Origin: Desulfofustis sp.
GTDB taxonomy: Bacteria; Desulfobacterota; Desulfobulbia; Desulfobulbales; Desulfocapsaceae
Length of the DNA: 33,580 bases
Direction: 5' to 3'
NCBI GenBank assembly: GCA_022340565.1
Contig: JAJDNR010000187.1
Location: 1-33,580 of the forward strand
Of this stretch, positions 33,376-33,580 are shown piece by piece; within the stretch, counting starts at the first letter, position 1, and each line of letters begins with the position of its first letter. Both the position numbers and the translations under genes were made by a program. The notes beneath the pieces are model-generated. The model was not told the origin of the DNA. It searched no databases and was given only the letters and a program-made list of their open reading frames with translations.

Positions 33376-33380
33376 CACTT

Positions 33381-33580
33381 ATGGCGAGAGCAAGAAAAAC
33401 CAACGGGTTTCATCTCTGCGAAGCCTCATACAGGAAGACGACCAAACTGCGTCTGCAGGAGTTCTGGTCGGTATTCGACAAGGAAGACACGGTACTGGTC
33501 TGCATCAACGCAGACCCAGACTCGCTTGCCTGTGCGATGGCCATAAAGCGGCTGCTCAGGTATCGGGTCAAGAGCCTCAC
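33381..33580 (+). CDS. DHH-family phosphoesterase, N-terminal part (cut by window edge)
   Basis: The first 66 codons are present. After a basic start (MARARKTNGFHLCEASYRKT) comes VLVCINADPDSLACAMAIKR and LLRYRVKSL, matching the first motif of DHH phosphoesterases (NrnA or RecJ-like), where the aspartates bind manganese. Such enzymes degrade nanoRNA, pAp or cyclic dinucleotide products; which applies cannot be told from this part. An in-frame TTG at 33333 is an alternative start. No clear ribosome binding site precedes the ATG. Confidence 0.7.
   Translation, partial: MARARKTNGFHLCEASYRKTTKLRLQEFWSVFDKEDTVLVCINADPDSLACAMAIKRLLRYRVKSL

Larger units (their letters stand above)
32878..33380. other. 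503-base intergenic region
   Basis: No gene of convincing character lies here on either strand; the open frames are short and have no recognisable protein features. It holds divergent upstream regions for crcB (- strand) and the DHH gene (+ strand). Visible elements are a hairpin at 33046-33066, a sigma70-like promoter at 33096-33125, GC-rich leader sequence with GGCCGT/ACGGCC pairing near 33137-33172, AGACG/CGTCT pairing near 33248-33277, and overlapping hairpins at 33314-33375. A small ORF of 10 codons (33217-33249) could be a leader peptide but has no good ribosome binding site. Confidence 0.6.

Noticed and set aside
33126-33380. SRP (4.5S) RNA or 6S RNA in the last intergenic region
   Set aside because: The diagnostic SRP apical loop was not found, and I could not assemble the 6S closing stem and central bubble. 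Because the region may still encode a small RNA, it is reported as unassigned leader sequence.
1-33580. Mobile elements, CRISPR arrays, tRNA or rRNA genes, novel defence systems
   Set aside because: No transposase-like protein, regularly spaced repeats, tRNA cloverleaf or rRNA sequence was noticed, and every sizeable gene belongs to a known housekeeping or envelope family.

Overview
This window is the chromosomal core of a Gram-negative bacterium, most likely a Desulfobacterota (former Deltaproteobacteria) member and possibly a Desulfobulbales relative. The grounds are gene order and protein character: the tuf-S10-spc-alpha ribosomal superoperon, a pyrH-frr-uppS-cdsA-dxr-rseP-tsaB-ispG-proS-rel run, an LptG-type LPS permease, zinc-type (C+) S14, S4, L24 and L36, and a short EF-Ts. 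The lineage is inferred from resemblance only; no database search was possible.

Region 1 (1-15430, all + strand) runs: end of tuf; S10 operon (rpsJ, rplC, rplD, rplW, rplB, rpsS, rplV, rpsC, rplP, rpmC, rpsQ); spc operon (rplN, rplX, rplE, rpsN, rpsH, rplF, rplR, rpsE, rpmD, rplO, secY, map); alpha operon (infA, rpmJ, rpsM, rpsK, rpsD, rpoA, rplQ). It closes with a clear intrinsic terminator after rplQ. Terminator-like hairpins also lie inside it, before secY and right after map, and a long hairpin separates rpsD from rpoA. No adk lies between secY and map.

Region 2 (15431-16515) holds one YkgJ-type cysteine-cluster protein and a structured leader before rpsB. Region 3 (16516-30473, + strand) starts with rpsB, a terminator/attenuator and a structured tsf leader. 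A tightly packed series follows: pyrH, frr, uppS, cdsA, dxr, rseP, tsaB, ispG, proS, a Rel-family (p)ppGpp synthetase with a degenerate hydrolase site, a zinc-ribbon/Smr protein and an exported FKBP-type prolyl isomerase. This links translation, nucleotide supply, isoprenoid and undecaprenyl carrier synthesis, phospholipid synthesis, envelope proteolysis, tRNA modification and the stringent response.

Region 4 (30495-32877, - strand) is a convergent three-gene unit read crcB -> lptG -> DUF362. Region 5 (32878-33580) is a 503-base gene-free stretch with a sigma70-like promoter and overlapping hairpins, then the first 66 codons of a DHH-family phosphoesterase that runs off the window.

Most of the window is ordinary housekeeping sequence. 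The points that deserve attention are the Rel protein that keeps its synthetase residues but has lost hydrolase residues, the competing stems in the rpsB, tsf and DHH leaders, and the fact that TTG start codons occur in five small-subunit but no large-subunit ribosomal protein genes. I see no mobile element, CRISPR array, tRNA or rRNA gene.
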